Positions 15,633 through 23,663 of a DNA stretch of 64,000 nucleotides are shown here, in pieces. This DNA comes from Mesorhizobium helmanticense (GTDB lineage: Bacteria; Pseudomonadota; Alphaproteobacteria; Rhizobiales; Rhizobiaceae): positions 1-64,000 of the forward strand of contig NZ_PZJX01000047.1 of NCBI RefSeq assembly GCF_003034915.1. The letters are read 5' to 3'. Position numbers and translations under genes: made by a program. Position 1 is the first letter of the stretch; each line of letters starts with the position of its first letter. The notes under the pieces were generated by a model. That model was given only the letters and a program-made list of their open reading frames with translations. It was not told the DNA's origin and searched no databases.

Positions 15633-17636
15633 TCAGACCGCGATCTTGCCGCCGCCCTGCCTGGTGATGGCGACGACCGACGGCCGCACCGGCATGTCAG
15701 GCTTGAAGTCGGGCCAGCGGGTGGACAGGTCCTCATAATAGGACGGGCGGCCGAAAGGCTCCCAGTCCTCGCCGCCGTCGGCAGGATGCTGGACGGCGAC
15801 GAAGGCGGTCTGGTCGTCCGGCGTGAATAGCGGACCGCACATTTCGGCGCCGATCGGCACGCGGAAGAACAGTTTCGAGGTCGCCCGCGCCGCGCCTTCG
15901 GTGTCGACCGCCCACAAGCCATCGGTGCGGCCGGTGGCTTTCGGGCCCTGGCCGTCGGTCGCGACCCAGAGGCGGCCGGCGGAATCGACCGCGCAATTGT
16001 CCGGCATGCCGAACCAGCCATTGGCCGTGGTCGCGGTCGAGAAGGTGGCGCCGACTTCGGCCACCGAGGGATCGCCGCATTTCAGCAGCACTTCCCACTT
16101 GCCCTTGGTGGCGGTGAAGTCGCCGCCGTCCTCTGATATCTCGATGATGTGACCAAAGGCGTTTTCGGCGCGCGGATTGGCGGCGTCGACCTGGTCGGCC
16201 TTGCGCTTGGAATTGTTGGTCAGCATGACATAGACCTTGCCATTGACGGCATTGGGCTGGATGTCTTCGGGACGGTCCATCTTGGTGGCGCCGAGAAGGT
16301 CGGCGGCGCGACGTGTCTCGATCAGCACATCGGCCTGGCTGGCAAAGCCGTTCTCGGCGGTCAGCGGGCCCTGGCCAAAGACGACCGGCAGCCATTCGAC
16401 CGAACCGTCCTCGGCGAATTTGGCGACGTGGAGCGTGCCGTCGTCGAGCAGATCCATGTTGGCGGCGCGGTCGTTCGGGTTGAACGTGCCCGTGGTGACG
16501 AATTTATAGACGTAATCGAAGCGCTCGTCGTCGCCGAGATAGAAAACGACGCGGCCATCCTTGGCGACGATGGATTCGGCGCCCTCGTGCTTGAAGCGAC
16601 CCATGGCGGTGCGCTTCTTCGGCGTCGAGGTCGGATCGTTGACGTCGACCTCGACGATCCAGCCAAAACGATTCGGCTCGTTCGGCTCCTTGCCGAGGTC
16701 GAAACGGTCGTAATGCGCCGCCCATTCATAGGCGCCTTCGGGAATGGCCAAGCGCTTGTAGTTGGCGACTTCCTTGTGACCTTCCGGCAGTTCGCCCGAG
16801 AAATAGCCATGGATGTTTTCCTCGGCCATGACATAGGTGCCCCAGGGCGTTACGCCGCCGGCGCAGTTGTTGACGGTGCCGATGACTTTCGTGCCGGTCG
16901 GGTCGGCGCTGGTCTTGACGCGGTCGTTGCCGGCGACCGGACCGGACAGCTGCATCTCGGTGTTGGAGGTGATGCGGCGGTTGAGCTTGCCGTCGCGCAC
17001 CACTTGCCATTTGCCTGCCTCCTTGCGGATTTCGACGACGGTGCCGCCGTGCGCGGCCATCTCGACATCGACCTGTTCCTTGCCGAGGGGGGCGACTTCG
17101 AGCTCTTTCTTGCCGTCCTTCTCGACGATCTTGACGATACCCGGGAACATCAGATGCGAATTGGTGTATTCGTGGTTGACCACGAGCAGGCCATGCTCGG
17201 CCGAGCCGTCGATCGGGATATAGCCGACATAGTCGTTGTTGTAGCCGAACTGCCTTGCCTGGGCCTCGGCCGACTGCTTGGTCGGATCGAAGTCCGGCGA
17301 ATCGGCAAACAGCGGATCGCCCCAACGCAGCAGCACGTCGGCGTCGTAACCGGGCGCCACATGATGCTTGTCGTCGATGCCTGCTTCGAGCTCATCGAAG
17401 GTGAAAGCCGAGCCTTCGGCGGCGCGGGCATTGTCGGCGGTGATCAGCGCCAGCGGGCTGACGGTGGCGGCAATGGCGGTGACCGCGAGCGATCCCTGCA
17501 GGAAACCGCGACGCGAGAAGCGCGTGGCGATGATCTCGCCCATGGTGCGGTTGTCGGTGAGATTGGTGGCCGGGCCGTCGCTTTCCTCAAGCAGGCTGGT
17601 GCGGAATCGGGTGTCGGGGGAGCGATGTTCGGTCAT
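15633..17636 (-). CDS. phoX: PhoX-family alkaline phosphatase, Tat-exported
   Basis: 667 aa. A Tat signal, SRRGFLQ at residues 41-47 followed by a hydrophobic stretch ending ARAAEG, indicates export of a folded, cofactor-loaded enzyme. The body matches PhoX/DUF839: HGLLVVNHEYTNSHLMFPG, NCAGGVTPWGTYVMAEEN, GRFKHEGAESIVAKDGRVVFYLGDDERFDYVYKF, and the C-terminal PSVVAITRQGGGKIAV. PhoX enzymes are Ca/Fe-dependent phosphomonoesterases releasing phosphate from organic esters in the periplasm. I could not find a clear Pho box in 17637-17838. Gene symbol given by family. Confidence 0.9.
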   Translation of the reverse strand: MTEHRSPDTRFRTSLLEESDGPATNLTDNRTMGEIIATRFSRRGFLQGSLAVTAIAATVSPLALITADNARAAEGSAFTFDELEAGIDDKHHVAPGYDADVLLRWGDPLFADSPDFDPTKQSAEAQARQFGYNNDYVGYIPIDGSAEHGLLVVNHEYTNSHLMFPGIVKIVEKDGKKELEVAPLGKEQVDVEMAAHGGTVVEIRKEAGKWQVVRDGKLNRRITSNTEMQLSGPVAGNDRVKTSADPTGTKVIGTVNNCAGGVTPWGTYVMAEENIHGYFSGELPEGHKEVANYKRLAIPEGAYEWAAHYDRFDLGKEPNEPNRFGWIVEVDVNDPTSTPKKRTAMGRFKHEGAESIVAKDGRVVFYLGDDERFDYVYKFVTTGTFNPNDRAANMDLLDDGTLHVAKFAEDGSVEWLPVVFGQGPLTAENGFASQADVLIETRRAADLLGATKMDRPEDIQPNAVNGKVYVMLTNNSKRKADQVDAANPRAENAFGHIIEISEDGGDFTATKGKWEVLLKCGDPSVAEVGATFSTATTANGWFGMPDNCAVDSAGRLWVATDGQGPKATGRTDGLWAVDTEGAARATSKLFFRVPIGAEMCGPLFTPDDQTAFVAVQHPADGGEDWEPFGRPSYYEDLSTRWPDFKPDMPVRPSVVAITRQGGGKIAV

Positions 17637-17838
17637 GGGTTGCCTCTGGCTTCTTGGAGTGGCTGGAGCATTCTACCTGATCGACCCCGTATAGGCGGCA
17701 GATCACAGGATGATGACGCGCCGGCTAATTTCCGCTCCGATTTTCGTGTGCCCTGTCAGCCCGGCTTGACCGCGGCCGCTGCTTCGGAAACAAGGTCTGC
17801 GACAGGCGTGGGTAGGACCGCATCTAGGGGGACGGGAA

Positions 17839-18177
17839 TTGAGTTTCTGGGGACTGGTACAGCTCGGCATTTCAACGTTGATCTTCCTGCTGGCGGCGGC
17901 GGCCGCCAAGCAATGGGGGCTGGCGCCAAGCCTCGGCAAGATCGTGCTGACGCTCGTGCTCTATTCGCTTGGCAATCTGGTGATGCTGAGGCTGGTCCGC
18001 GAGTTCGGCATGTCGGTGTCGTTCAGCCTGTCGGCCGTCATCCAGCTGGTGTCGGTGAACGTGGTGGCGCTGGCCTTCTTCGGCGAGCAGTTGAACACCT
18101 TGCAGGCGACCGGCGTCGTGCTCGCCATCGCGGCCGTGGCGCTGATCACGCTCGGGCCCTATTTGCAAAGGCTGTAG
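17839..18177 (+). CDS. Small EamA/DMT-like membrane protein
   Basis: 112 aa from a TTG start, four hydrophobic helices (FWGLVQLGISTLIFLLAAAAA; IVLTLVLYSLGNLVML; VSFSLSAVIQLVSVNVVALAF; TGVVLAIAAVALITLGPYL). The pattern, with FFGEQLNTLQATGVVLAIAAVALI, is that of one half of a drug/metabolite transporter, as in small multidrug-resistance-like proteins that work as dimers. The PAP2 phosphatase starts 23 bases downstream, suggesting a two-gene unit. Substrate unknown, possibly a lipid-linked one. Confidence 0.75.
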   Translation: MSFWGLVQLGISTLIFLLAAAAAKQWGLAPSLGKIVLTLVLYSLGNLVMLRLVREFGMSVSFSLSAVIQLVSVNVVALAFFGEQLNTLQATGVVLAIAAVALITLGPYLQRL

Positions 18178-18200
18178 TTGAATTGCGGACGACAGGCGCG

Positions 18201-18893
18201 ATGAAGCACTCGCTGCTCAACTGGATCGAATTCCCGGTGCTGCTGGCCGGCGTGATCATTGCCGGAGGGCTGTGGGGGTTCGAGGAATTGATGGAAATGG
18301 CGCGCGCCACCACGCCGCACGCCTTCGATACCGAAATCCTGCTCGCCTTCCGCGAAGCGGGCCAGCCCGACAATCCGATTGGTCCGGCATGGCTGGAAGG
18401 AGCGATGCGCGACATCACCAGCCTCGGCAGCTCCAGTGTTCTGGTGCTGATCACGGCAGCGGTGATCGTCTATCTGCTGCTGATCCGCCAGTCCGGAACG
18501 GCGCTGCTCATATTCGTGGCGGTGGCGGGCGGGCAGGTGCTGTCGAGCCTGCTGAAGGTCGGGGTCGACCGGCCCCGCCCTGAACTGGTTTCGCACCTCG
18601 TCAATGAGACCTCGCTGTCGTTCCCGAGCGGCCATGCCATGCTGTCGGCGGTGACCTATCTCACGCTCGGCTCGCTGGCGTCCCGCTTCCTTCATGGGCG
18701 GATGACGAAGACCTATGTGCTCGGCCTCGCGGTGCTGACGACGGTGCTGGTCGGCATCAGCCGCGTCTATCTCGGCGTTCACTGGCCGTCGGACGTGCTG
18801 GCCGGCTGGTGCGCCGGCTTCGCCTGGGCAATGCTGTGCTGGCTGGTGGCGCGCTTCCTGCAGCGGCGCAAAGTGGTGACCGATGATGAGTGA
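18201..18893 (+). CDS. PAP2-type membrane phosphatase
   Basis: 230 aa with about six membrane helices. All three acid-phosphatase motifs are present: KVGVDRPRP, SFPSGHAM, and SRVYLGVHWPSDV, with the catalytic His residues intact. Such enzymes dephosphorylate lipid phosphates such as phosphatidate or undecaprenyl pyrophosphate at the periplasmic face. The frame stays open far upstream (to 16149) only because it lies antisense to phoX. ATG 18201 starts directly before the first membrane helix. The pairing with the small EamA-like gene hints at lipid carrier handling (inference). Confidence 0.92.
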   Translation: MKHSLLNWIEFPVLLAGVIIAGGLWGFEELMEMARATTPHAFDTEILLAFREAGQPDNPIGPAWLEGAMRDITSLGSSSVLVLITAAVIVYLLLIRQSGTALLIFVAVAGGQVLSSLLKVGVDRPRPELVSHLVNETSLSFPSGHAMLSAVTYLTLGSLASRFLHGRMTKTYVLGLAVLTTVLVGISRVYLGVHWPSDVLAGWCAGFAWAMLCWLVARFLQRRKVVTDDE

Positions 18894-18975
18894 TTGGGCG
18901 GTAGCGCGCAAGGTTTGAGCGAGGCCTCGATGTTCCTCTATCTGCGCGAGCTTGAGGAGCTCGGCCGTATTGCGC

Positions 18976-19413
18976 TCAGCCGAGTTCTTGGGCGAGTCCG
19001 ATGAGAAGCCCTTCAGGCCCACGGATGTAGCAGAGCCGATACGCGTCTTTGTACTCGACTACTTCGCCTACGAGCTGCGCGCCGCGCGTGCGGAGCCTTT
19101 CAAGCGTCCCGTCGATATCGTCCACGGTGAACATGACGCGGAGGTAGCCCAGGGCGTTGACCGGGGCGTTCCGGTGATCCGCGACGACAGGCGGCATGAG
19201 GAAGCGGGAGAGCTCGAGCCGGCTGTGGCCGTCCGGTGTGCGCATCATGGCAATCTCGACATGCTGATCGCCCAGTCCAGTGACACGTCCGGCCCATTCT
19301 CCTTCTATCGTGGCCCGCCCTTCGAGCTCGAGGCCGAGTTCGCGAAAGAAATCAATCGCCCCTCCGAGATCTTCAACGACGATTCCTACGTTGTCCATCC
19401 GCTTGAGCGCCAT
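18976..19413 (-). CDS. VOC family (glyoxalase-like) protein
   Basis: 145 aa from ATG 19413 (the frame extends upstream, but the conserved start MALKRMDNVGIVVEDL lies here). Two beta-alpha-beta-beta-beta units: NVGIVVEDLGGAIDFFRELGLELEGRA and YLRVMFTVDDIDGTLERLRTRGAQL, with HVEIAMM and the final YIRGPEGLLIGLAQEL carrying the metal-ligand positions (His, Glu) common in the vicinal-oxygen-chelate fold. Substrate unknown. Preceded by an intercistronic hairpin at 19477-19522. Confidence 0.88.
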   Translation of the reverse strand: MALKRMDNVGIVVEDLGGAIDFFRELGLELEGRATIEGEWAGRVTGLGDQHVEIAMMRTPDGHSRLELSRFLMPPVVADHRNAPVNALGYLRVMFTVDDIDGTLERLRTRGAQLVGEVVEYKDAYRLCYIRGPEGLLIGLAQELG

Positions 19414-19476
19414 GTTTCCAATCTCCAACGTGTCGTTGCAATCCAAAAGGTGTCGCCTACTCCCCCCAACACCGAT

Positions 19477-19522
19477 GGATGATGCCATGTGGACGCGCGG
19501 TCGTGTCCACATGGCAGCATCC
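19477..19522. repeat. Strong 20-bp imperfect palindrome between two co-directional genes
   Basis: Arms at 19477-19496 and 19503-19522 (ggatgatgccatgtggacgc / gtgtccacatggcagcatcc) pair at 18 of 20 positions around a 6-base loop. It lies between the YiiX-like gene and the VOC gene, both on the minus strand. Either a transcript hairpin or a dimeric operator. The rest of 19414-19612 shows nothing else. Confidence 0.7.
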
Positions 19523-19612
19523 AGGCCCGGTTCACTGCTGTCCAAATCAAAGCTTGAATCATGGGCCACCTCAAACCGCTGCCCCACTTTCAAACGGTCT
19601 CTTGGACGGCTG

Positions 19613-20419
19613 CTACTCTGTAACTTTCGTTTCCGGCTCGGCGGCCTTGTCGTCCCAGACCATCTCCCGGTAGTCGAACCCGTATTCCAGCGTCGGCTTG
19701 ACGATGCGGAAATAGGGCGACAGGTCGAAGTCGCGTGGCGTGTACAGCGAATGGTGGCGGATGTGCAGGATTTCCTTGCGCATGTAGCTCGACTGCGCCG
19801 AGGCGCGGCCGGGTGCGCGGGTGATCTCGGGCAGGATCGGATAGCGGATCTGGCCATAGGCCTCGGCGATCAGCGTCGAGCAGATGGCCCGGGTCGGGTC
19901 GCCAGATCCGAAAGCCAGCATGCGGCGCCGCCAGCGCACCGGCACCGGTGGCGTCGGCAGGAAATAGCGCAGCATGTCGAAGATGTTCTTCAGGTCGTAT
20001 CTGAGGCCGAGCTTGCCGATCATGAAGGCGACGACCTTGTCGCGGTCTTCCGGCGACAGCCCGCTCGCCCGGCAGATGCGGGTGTTGTAGGTGCGGTAGC
20101 GCGACAGCGGCACGGCGACGCAGCCCTCGCCAAGCGTGACCTCGATCAGGCGGCGCCGCTCCGATCCGTCCGCCGGTTCCGGCAAGGCATCTCCGACATA
20201 GAAGGCCGCATGCGACCAGGTCGACTGCGTCAGGTACTTGATCGCCGCCGAGATCTTCTGATTGCCCTCGATGAGCAGGATGTCGCCGGGCTCGAGCGTG
20301 CGGCGCAGCGTTTCGGCATCGGACGGCGTGTAGGGCTCATAGCCGGAGGATTCCTCCTGCAGCCGGCCGGCAAGCCAGCGGCCAAGTCGGTCCAGAAGCG
20401 TGTCGCCGGGCTCGGTCAT
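19613..20419 (-). CDS. YiiX/YebB-like permuted papain-fold cysteine peptidase
   Basis: 268 aa. LEPGDILLIEGNQKISAAIKYLTQSTWSHAAFYVGD has the conserved His in TWSHAAFY, and AICSTLIAEAYGQIRYPILPE the conserved Cys in ICSTLIAEA, the permuted order of the NlpC/P60-related YiiX family. No clear signal peptide. The C-terminal 60 residues (LYTPRDFDLSPYFRIVKPTLE) are common in alphaproteobacterial members, often named lipo-like protein. Hydrolase or acyl-transferase role in the envelope is inferred, not proven. Confidence 0.85.
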   Translation of the reverse strand: MTEPGDTLLDRLGRWLAGRLQEESSGYEPYTPSDAETLRRTLEPGDILLIEGNQKISAAIKYLTQSTWSHAAFYVGDALPEPADGSERRRLIEVTLGEGCVAVPLSRYRTYNTRICRASGLSPEDRDKVVAFMIGKLGLRYDLKNIFDMLRYFLPTPPVPVRWRRRMLAFGSGDPTRAICSTLIAEAYGQIRYPILPEITRAPGRASAQSSYMRKEILHIRHHSLYTPRDFDLSPYFRIVKPTLEYGFDYREMVWDDKAAEPETKVTE

Positions 20420-20474
20420 GGTGGATGGCGATTAGCATGGGCCGGCGGGGGGACGCCAGTGCGCCGGCGCTCTG

Positions 20475-21422
20475 TCAGCCGGCGGCGCCGGGCGCGGCAA
20501 CCTCTTTCTGCGGCGCTCCGGCCAGATCCTCGCGCACCTTGCGGGCAAGTTTCCTGGTCGAGCGCTTGGGGCTGTCGCCGAACAGCTCGGTCGCCTCGGC
20601 AAGACAGGTCTTTCTCAGGCTTTTTTCCGAGCGTTTCAGAAGCTTGCCCAGCAGCCGCGTTTCCTGGCGAGAGCCAAGCGGCTGGTCGTCGGCATCGAGA
20701 AGCGCGCGCATGACGAAGACGTCGTGCAGCTCGCCCAGCCGCTCACCCAATCCGTCGACCGCCTTGCGCCGCGCCTTGATCGGCGTCGGCCACAGCCTGC
20801 CAAGCAGCGACAAATGCATGCCGTGGGTCTTGGCTGCCTTGCGCAGGTCGTGGAAATCGTCGGCTTCGCCGCGCGAGCCTGCCTTGTCCAGCGCCTTCCT
20901 GGCGCGGCGCAAGGTGGCGCGGGCGCCCTCGGCAAGCACATCGGCCGCCTGCTCCGGCTGGTCGGGCAAGACAAGGCTTTCGACCCGGCTGATGCCTTCC
21001 TGGCAAGCCGCGGTCGCGGCACCCACCGCTGCGCTAAGCCCAGCGCCGCCATGCAATTCCTGCTGGCGGGCGACAAGCCTGTCGCGGACGTCATCGAGAC
21101 CGCCGCCGGCGGTCTGTTCGGGAAAGCTTGCCGCCAGCCGGTCGATGGTCTCGACCAGCGCGGTCGCCTCGCGTGGGCCTGACAGCAGAGCCGACACCTG
21201 GCGGTAGCACTGGTTCTCGGTCTGACAGAATGTTTCGTCGCCGGAACGGACCAGGCGCAGCAAGGCGCGGACGCTTTTGAGCCGTTTGCGGCACTTGTGC
21301 AGCGCCTGCTCCGGCCTTTCGTGCGCGGTGTTGAGATGGATGAGTGCCTTGCCGATTTCCTCGACGAGAATCCGCCTGACCTCGCCGGTCAGCGGCAGGC
21401 GTGGATCAATGCGAAAACTCAT
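20475..21422 (-). CDS. CHAD domain protein
   Basis: 315 aa, all-helical and rich in Arg/Lys/His. LIHLNTAHERPEQALHKCRKRLKSVRALLRLVR and a second repeat EADDFHDLRKAAKTHGMHLSLLGRLWPTPIKARRKAVDGLGERLGELHDVFVM are the two CHAD halves with conserved His/Lys/Arg that bind polyphosphate. It overlaps the CYTH gene by 4 bases (21419-21422), a pairing known from polyphosphate-associated loci. Likely targets or senses polyphosphate granules. A C-terminal Lys/Arg tail is present. Confidence 0.92.
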   Translation of the reverse strand: MSFRIDPRLPLTGEVRRILVEEIGKALIHLNTAHERPEQALHKCRKRLKSVRALLRLVRSGDETFCQTENQCYRQVSALLSGPREATALVETIDRLAASFPEQTAGGGLDDVRDRLVARQQELHGGAGLSAAVGAATAACQEGISRVESLVLPDQPEQAADVLAEGARATLRRARKALDKAGSRGEADDFHDLRKAAKTHGMHLSLLGRLWPTPIKARRKAVDGLGERLGELHDVFVMRALLDADDQPLGSRQETRLLGKLLKRSEKSLRKTCLAEATELFGDSPKRSTRKLARKVREDLAGAPQKEVAAPGAAG

Positions 21423-21892
21423 GCCGCGATCTCCGGAAGCCCCCCAAGGGCGAGCGACGCGTTGTAAAACCCCTGCTCGCCGGTGACTTCGCGGCCGAGC
21501 CAGTCTGGCAGCATCTCGTCCGGCACATCCTCCGGGGTCTCGAGTTCGGCAACCACCAGCCCCGCCAGCACCCCGCCGAAAACATCAACTTCATAGAGAT
21601 AGCCGCGATGCCTAACATGGTGGCGTGTCTTCTCGATGACACGTCCGATGGCGAAGGCCAGCATCTCCTCCGCGTCGGCCAAGGGGATCGGAAATTCGAA
21701 TTCGTCGCGCTCGCGGGCCTTCGTGCCGAATTTGAGCGTCAGCTTTGCCGAGGCATTGTCGCTGATGCGCACACGCACCGTGCGACCCGGCGCTGCGGCA
21801 AGGTAGAACTGGCGAATGCGGATATCCGCCTCGGCCAGGTCCCGCCACTGGGAACCGGAGACCAGGAACTTGCGTTCGACTTCCTTGACCAT
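21419..21892 (-). CDS. CYTH domain protein (inorganic triphosphatase-like)
   Basis: 157 aa, starting MVKEVERKFLVSG, with the signature ExExK-type motif (EVERKF), RIRQFYLAAAPGRTVRVRI, AKLTLKFG, RDEFEFPIPLADAEEML, and KTRHHVRHRGYLYEVDVFGG. These charged strands line the tunnel that binds triphosphate with divalent metals. Bacterial CYTH enzymes are mostly inorganic triphosphatases. It is the first gene of the CYTH-CHAD operon, here as separate proteins rather than the fused YgiF form. Confidence 0.93.
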   Translation of the reverse strand: MVKEVERKFLVSGSQWRDLAEADIRIRQFYLAAAPGRTVRVRISDNASAKLTLKFGTKARERDEFEFPIPLADAEEMLAFAIGRVIEKTRHHVRHRGYLYEVDVFGGVLAGLVVAELETPEDVPDEMLPDWLGREVTGEQGFYNASLALGGLPEIAA

Positions 21893-21999
21893 GGCCGCGC
21901 ACTAAAGCGCGCCGGACCGAACATGGCAAGACCGGACAAGGCGAGTCGCAGCCGGAAAGTCGACTTGACTTTAATCATTCGATTGATTAAATTCTTGAT

Positions 22000-22713
22000 A
22001 TGAAGAAACTCCCGAACGCCAAGACCCCGCGTCGCGAGACATCTCCTGCCGAGATGACACGCGCGGCACTGGTCCGCGCGGCGCTCAAGCTGTTCGGACG
22101 GCATGGCTTCGACGGTACCTCGACGCGCGAAATCGCGGCCGAAGCCAAGGCCAATATCGGCTCGATCGCCTATCATTTCGGCGGCAAGGAAGGGCTGCGC
22201 GCGGCGGCGGCCGACTATATCGTCGAGACCATCCAGACCATTGCCGGCCAGGCGATCGGCAATCCGCGTGCGGCAAGCGATTCCAAAGGGGGCGATTCCA
22301 AAGGGGGCGATGCAGAAGCCGCGCGGGCACAACTTCTCACCGCACTGGAGCGGATGGTGGCCTTCGTCGTGGCGAGGCCGGAAGCGGGCGAGATCGTCCA
22401 GTTCGTGCTGCGCGAACTTTCGCACCCGACGGCGGCGCTCGACCGCATCTATGACGGCGTCTTCGAGCCGACGCATCGCAGGCTCTGCCTGATCTGGGAA
22501 CAGGCGACGGGCGAGGCGGCCGAAAGCGAAACGACGCGGCTCACCGTGTTCACGCTGATCGGCCAGGTCATCTATTTCCGCATCGGCCGCGAGGCCGTCA
22601 TGCGCCGCATGGGCTGGCGCGAGATCGGCGACGCCGAGGCCGCCAAGGTGGTGGCGGTGGTATCGAACAATCTTGAGGCCATATTGGCCGCCCGCAAGGA
22701 TCCTGAACCATGA
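22000..22713 (+). CDS. TetR family regulator, CecR/CerR type
   Basis: 237 aa. The N-terminal HTH RAALVRAALKLFGRHGFDGTSTREIAAEAKANIGSIAYHFGGKEGL is canonical TetR. The C-terminal ligand domain with FVLRELSHPTAALDRIYDGVFEPTH matches the CecR-type. It heads an operon whose genes all overlap by 4 bases: regulator, HlyD protein, ATPase, permease, mirroring E. coli cecR-ybhGFSR. It probably represses its own operon, and the AT-rich stretch 21960-21999 is the likely operator region. A 15-base perfect tandem duplication (22279-22308) creates a SKGGDSKGGD linker. Confidence 0.92.
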   Translation: MKKLPNAKTPRRETSPAEMTRAALVRAALKLFGRHGFDGTSTREIAAEAKANIGSIAYHFGGKEGLRAAAADYIVETIQTIAGQAIGNPRAASDSKGGDSKGGDAEAARAQLLTALERMVAFVVARPEAGEIVQFVLRELSHPTAALDRIYDGVFEPTHRRLCLIWEQATGEAAESETTRLTVFTLIGQVIYFRIGREAVMRRMGWREIGDAEAAKVVAVVSNNLEAILAARKDPEP

Positions 22714-23663
22714 GTTTGCTGTGCTCCCTGCCGCTAGCCGCCCAGCTGTTCAGCGCCTGCGCGCCGGCAGCACCGCTTGCCGTCGGCTATGTCGAGGGCG
22801 ACTATGTGCTGCTGGCGCCGATTGAAGTGGCGCAGGTCGAGACCGTTGCGGTGAGGCGCGGCGACCGCGTCATGCCGGGCACGCCTGTGGTGACGCTGGA
22901 AAGCGCCGACGCGAAAATCGCCGTCGCGCAGGCCGAGGCGGCTCTCGCTCAGGCGCAGGCGCAACTCGCCGATCTCAAGGTCGGCAAGCGGCCGGAAGAG
23001 ATCGCGGTGCTGAAAGCGCAAGTCGACATGGCGAAAGCCCAGGCCGCCGACGCCAAGCGCAGATACAGCCGCGCCAGCGACCTGTTCAAGCGCGGCACCG
23101 GCACGCAGGCCGATTTCGACACCGCCTCCGCCACGCTGGAGACGGCCAATGCGCAGGTCGGCCAGGCGGAGGCCAATCTCGCCGTTGGCGGGTTGCCGGC
23201 GCGGCCGGAGACGATCAAGGCCGCCGACAATCTGGTCAGCCAGGCGCAATCGGCGTTAGGGCAGGCCAAGTGGCGGCTGTCGAAGCGCGTGCTGGCGGCG
23301 CCGTCGCCCGGCCGCGTCAACGACGTGATCCGCAATCCGGGCGACACGGCCGGTCCGACCGCGCCTGTCATCTCAATGCTGCCGGACGGCGCGGTGAAGC
23401 TCAGCGTCTACGTGCCGGAAAGCGCGTTCTCGTCGGTGAAGGTCGGCACGCTGCTAGGCGTCCATTGTGACGGCTGCGGCCCGGATTTGAAAGCGCGGGT
23501 CAGCTACGTGTCGCCGGACCCTGAGTTCACGCCGCCGGTGATCTACTCGCTCGAGAACCGGCAGAAGCTGGTCTATCTGGTCGAGGCGCGGCCGGAAGGC
23601 GATGCCGGTCCGCTGCAGCCGGGGCAGATCGTCGATGTCGATCTGGCGGACATCGGAAAATGA
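22710..23663 (+). CDS. HlyD/YbhG-type membrane fusion protein
   Basis: 317 aa. N-terminal hydrophobic segment ending LFSAC, a possible lipobox (Cys at residue 17), then the lipoyl-like half VEVAQVETVAVRRGDRVMPGTPVVTLES, a long coiled-coil hairpin (residues about 70-180 of Ala/Gln-rich helices), the returning lipoyl half KRVLAAPSPGRVNDVI, and a beta-barrel. It links the inner-membrane ABC exporter with the periplasm. Coupled by ATGA overlaps to the regulator and the ATPase. Confidence 0.93.
   Translation: MSLLCSLPLAAQLFSACAPAAPLAVGYVEGDYVLLAPIEVAQVETVAVRRGDRVMPGTPVVTLESADAKIAVAQAEAALAQAQAQLADLKVGKRPEEIAVLKAQVDMAKAQAADAKRRYSRASDLFKRGTGTQADFDTASATLETANAQVGQAEANLAVGGLPARPETIKAADNLVSQAQSALGQAKWRLSKRVLAAPSPGRVNDVIRNPGDTAGPTAPVISMLPDGAVKLSVYVPESAFSSVKVGTLLGVHCDGCGPDLKARVSYVSPDPEFTPPVIYSLENRQKLVYLVEARPEGDAGPLQPGQIVDVDLADIGK

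Noticed and set aside
16149..18893. A 914-codon open frame on the plus strand
   Set aside because: Most of it is antisense to the clear phoX gene and is low-complexity in translation. Only its last 230 codons, the PAP2 phosphatase, are real.
19280..20713. A 477-codon plus-strand frame
   Set aside because: It lies antisense to the VOC, YiiX-like and CHAD genes. Composition is that of a GC-skew shadow.
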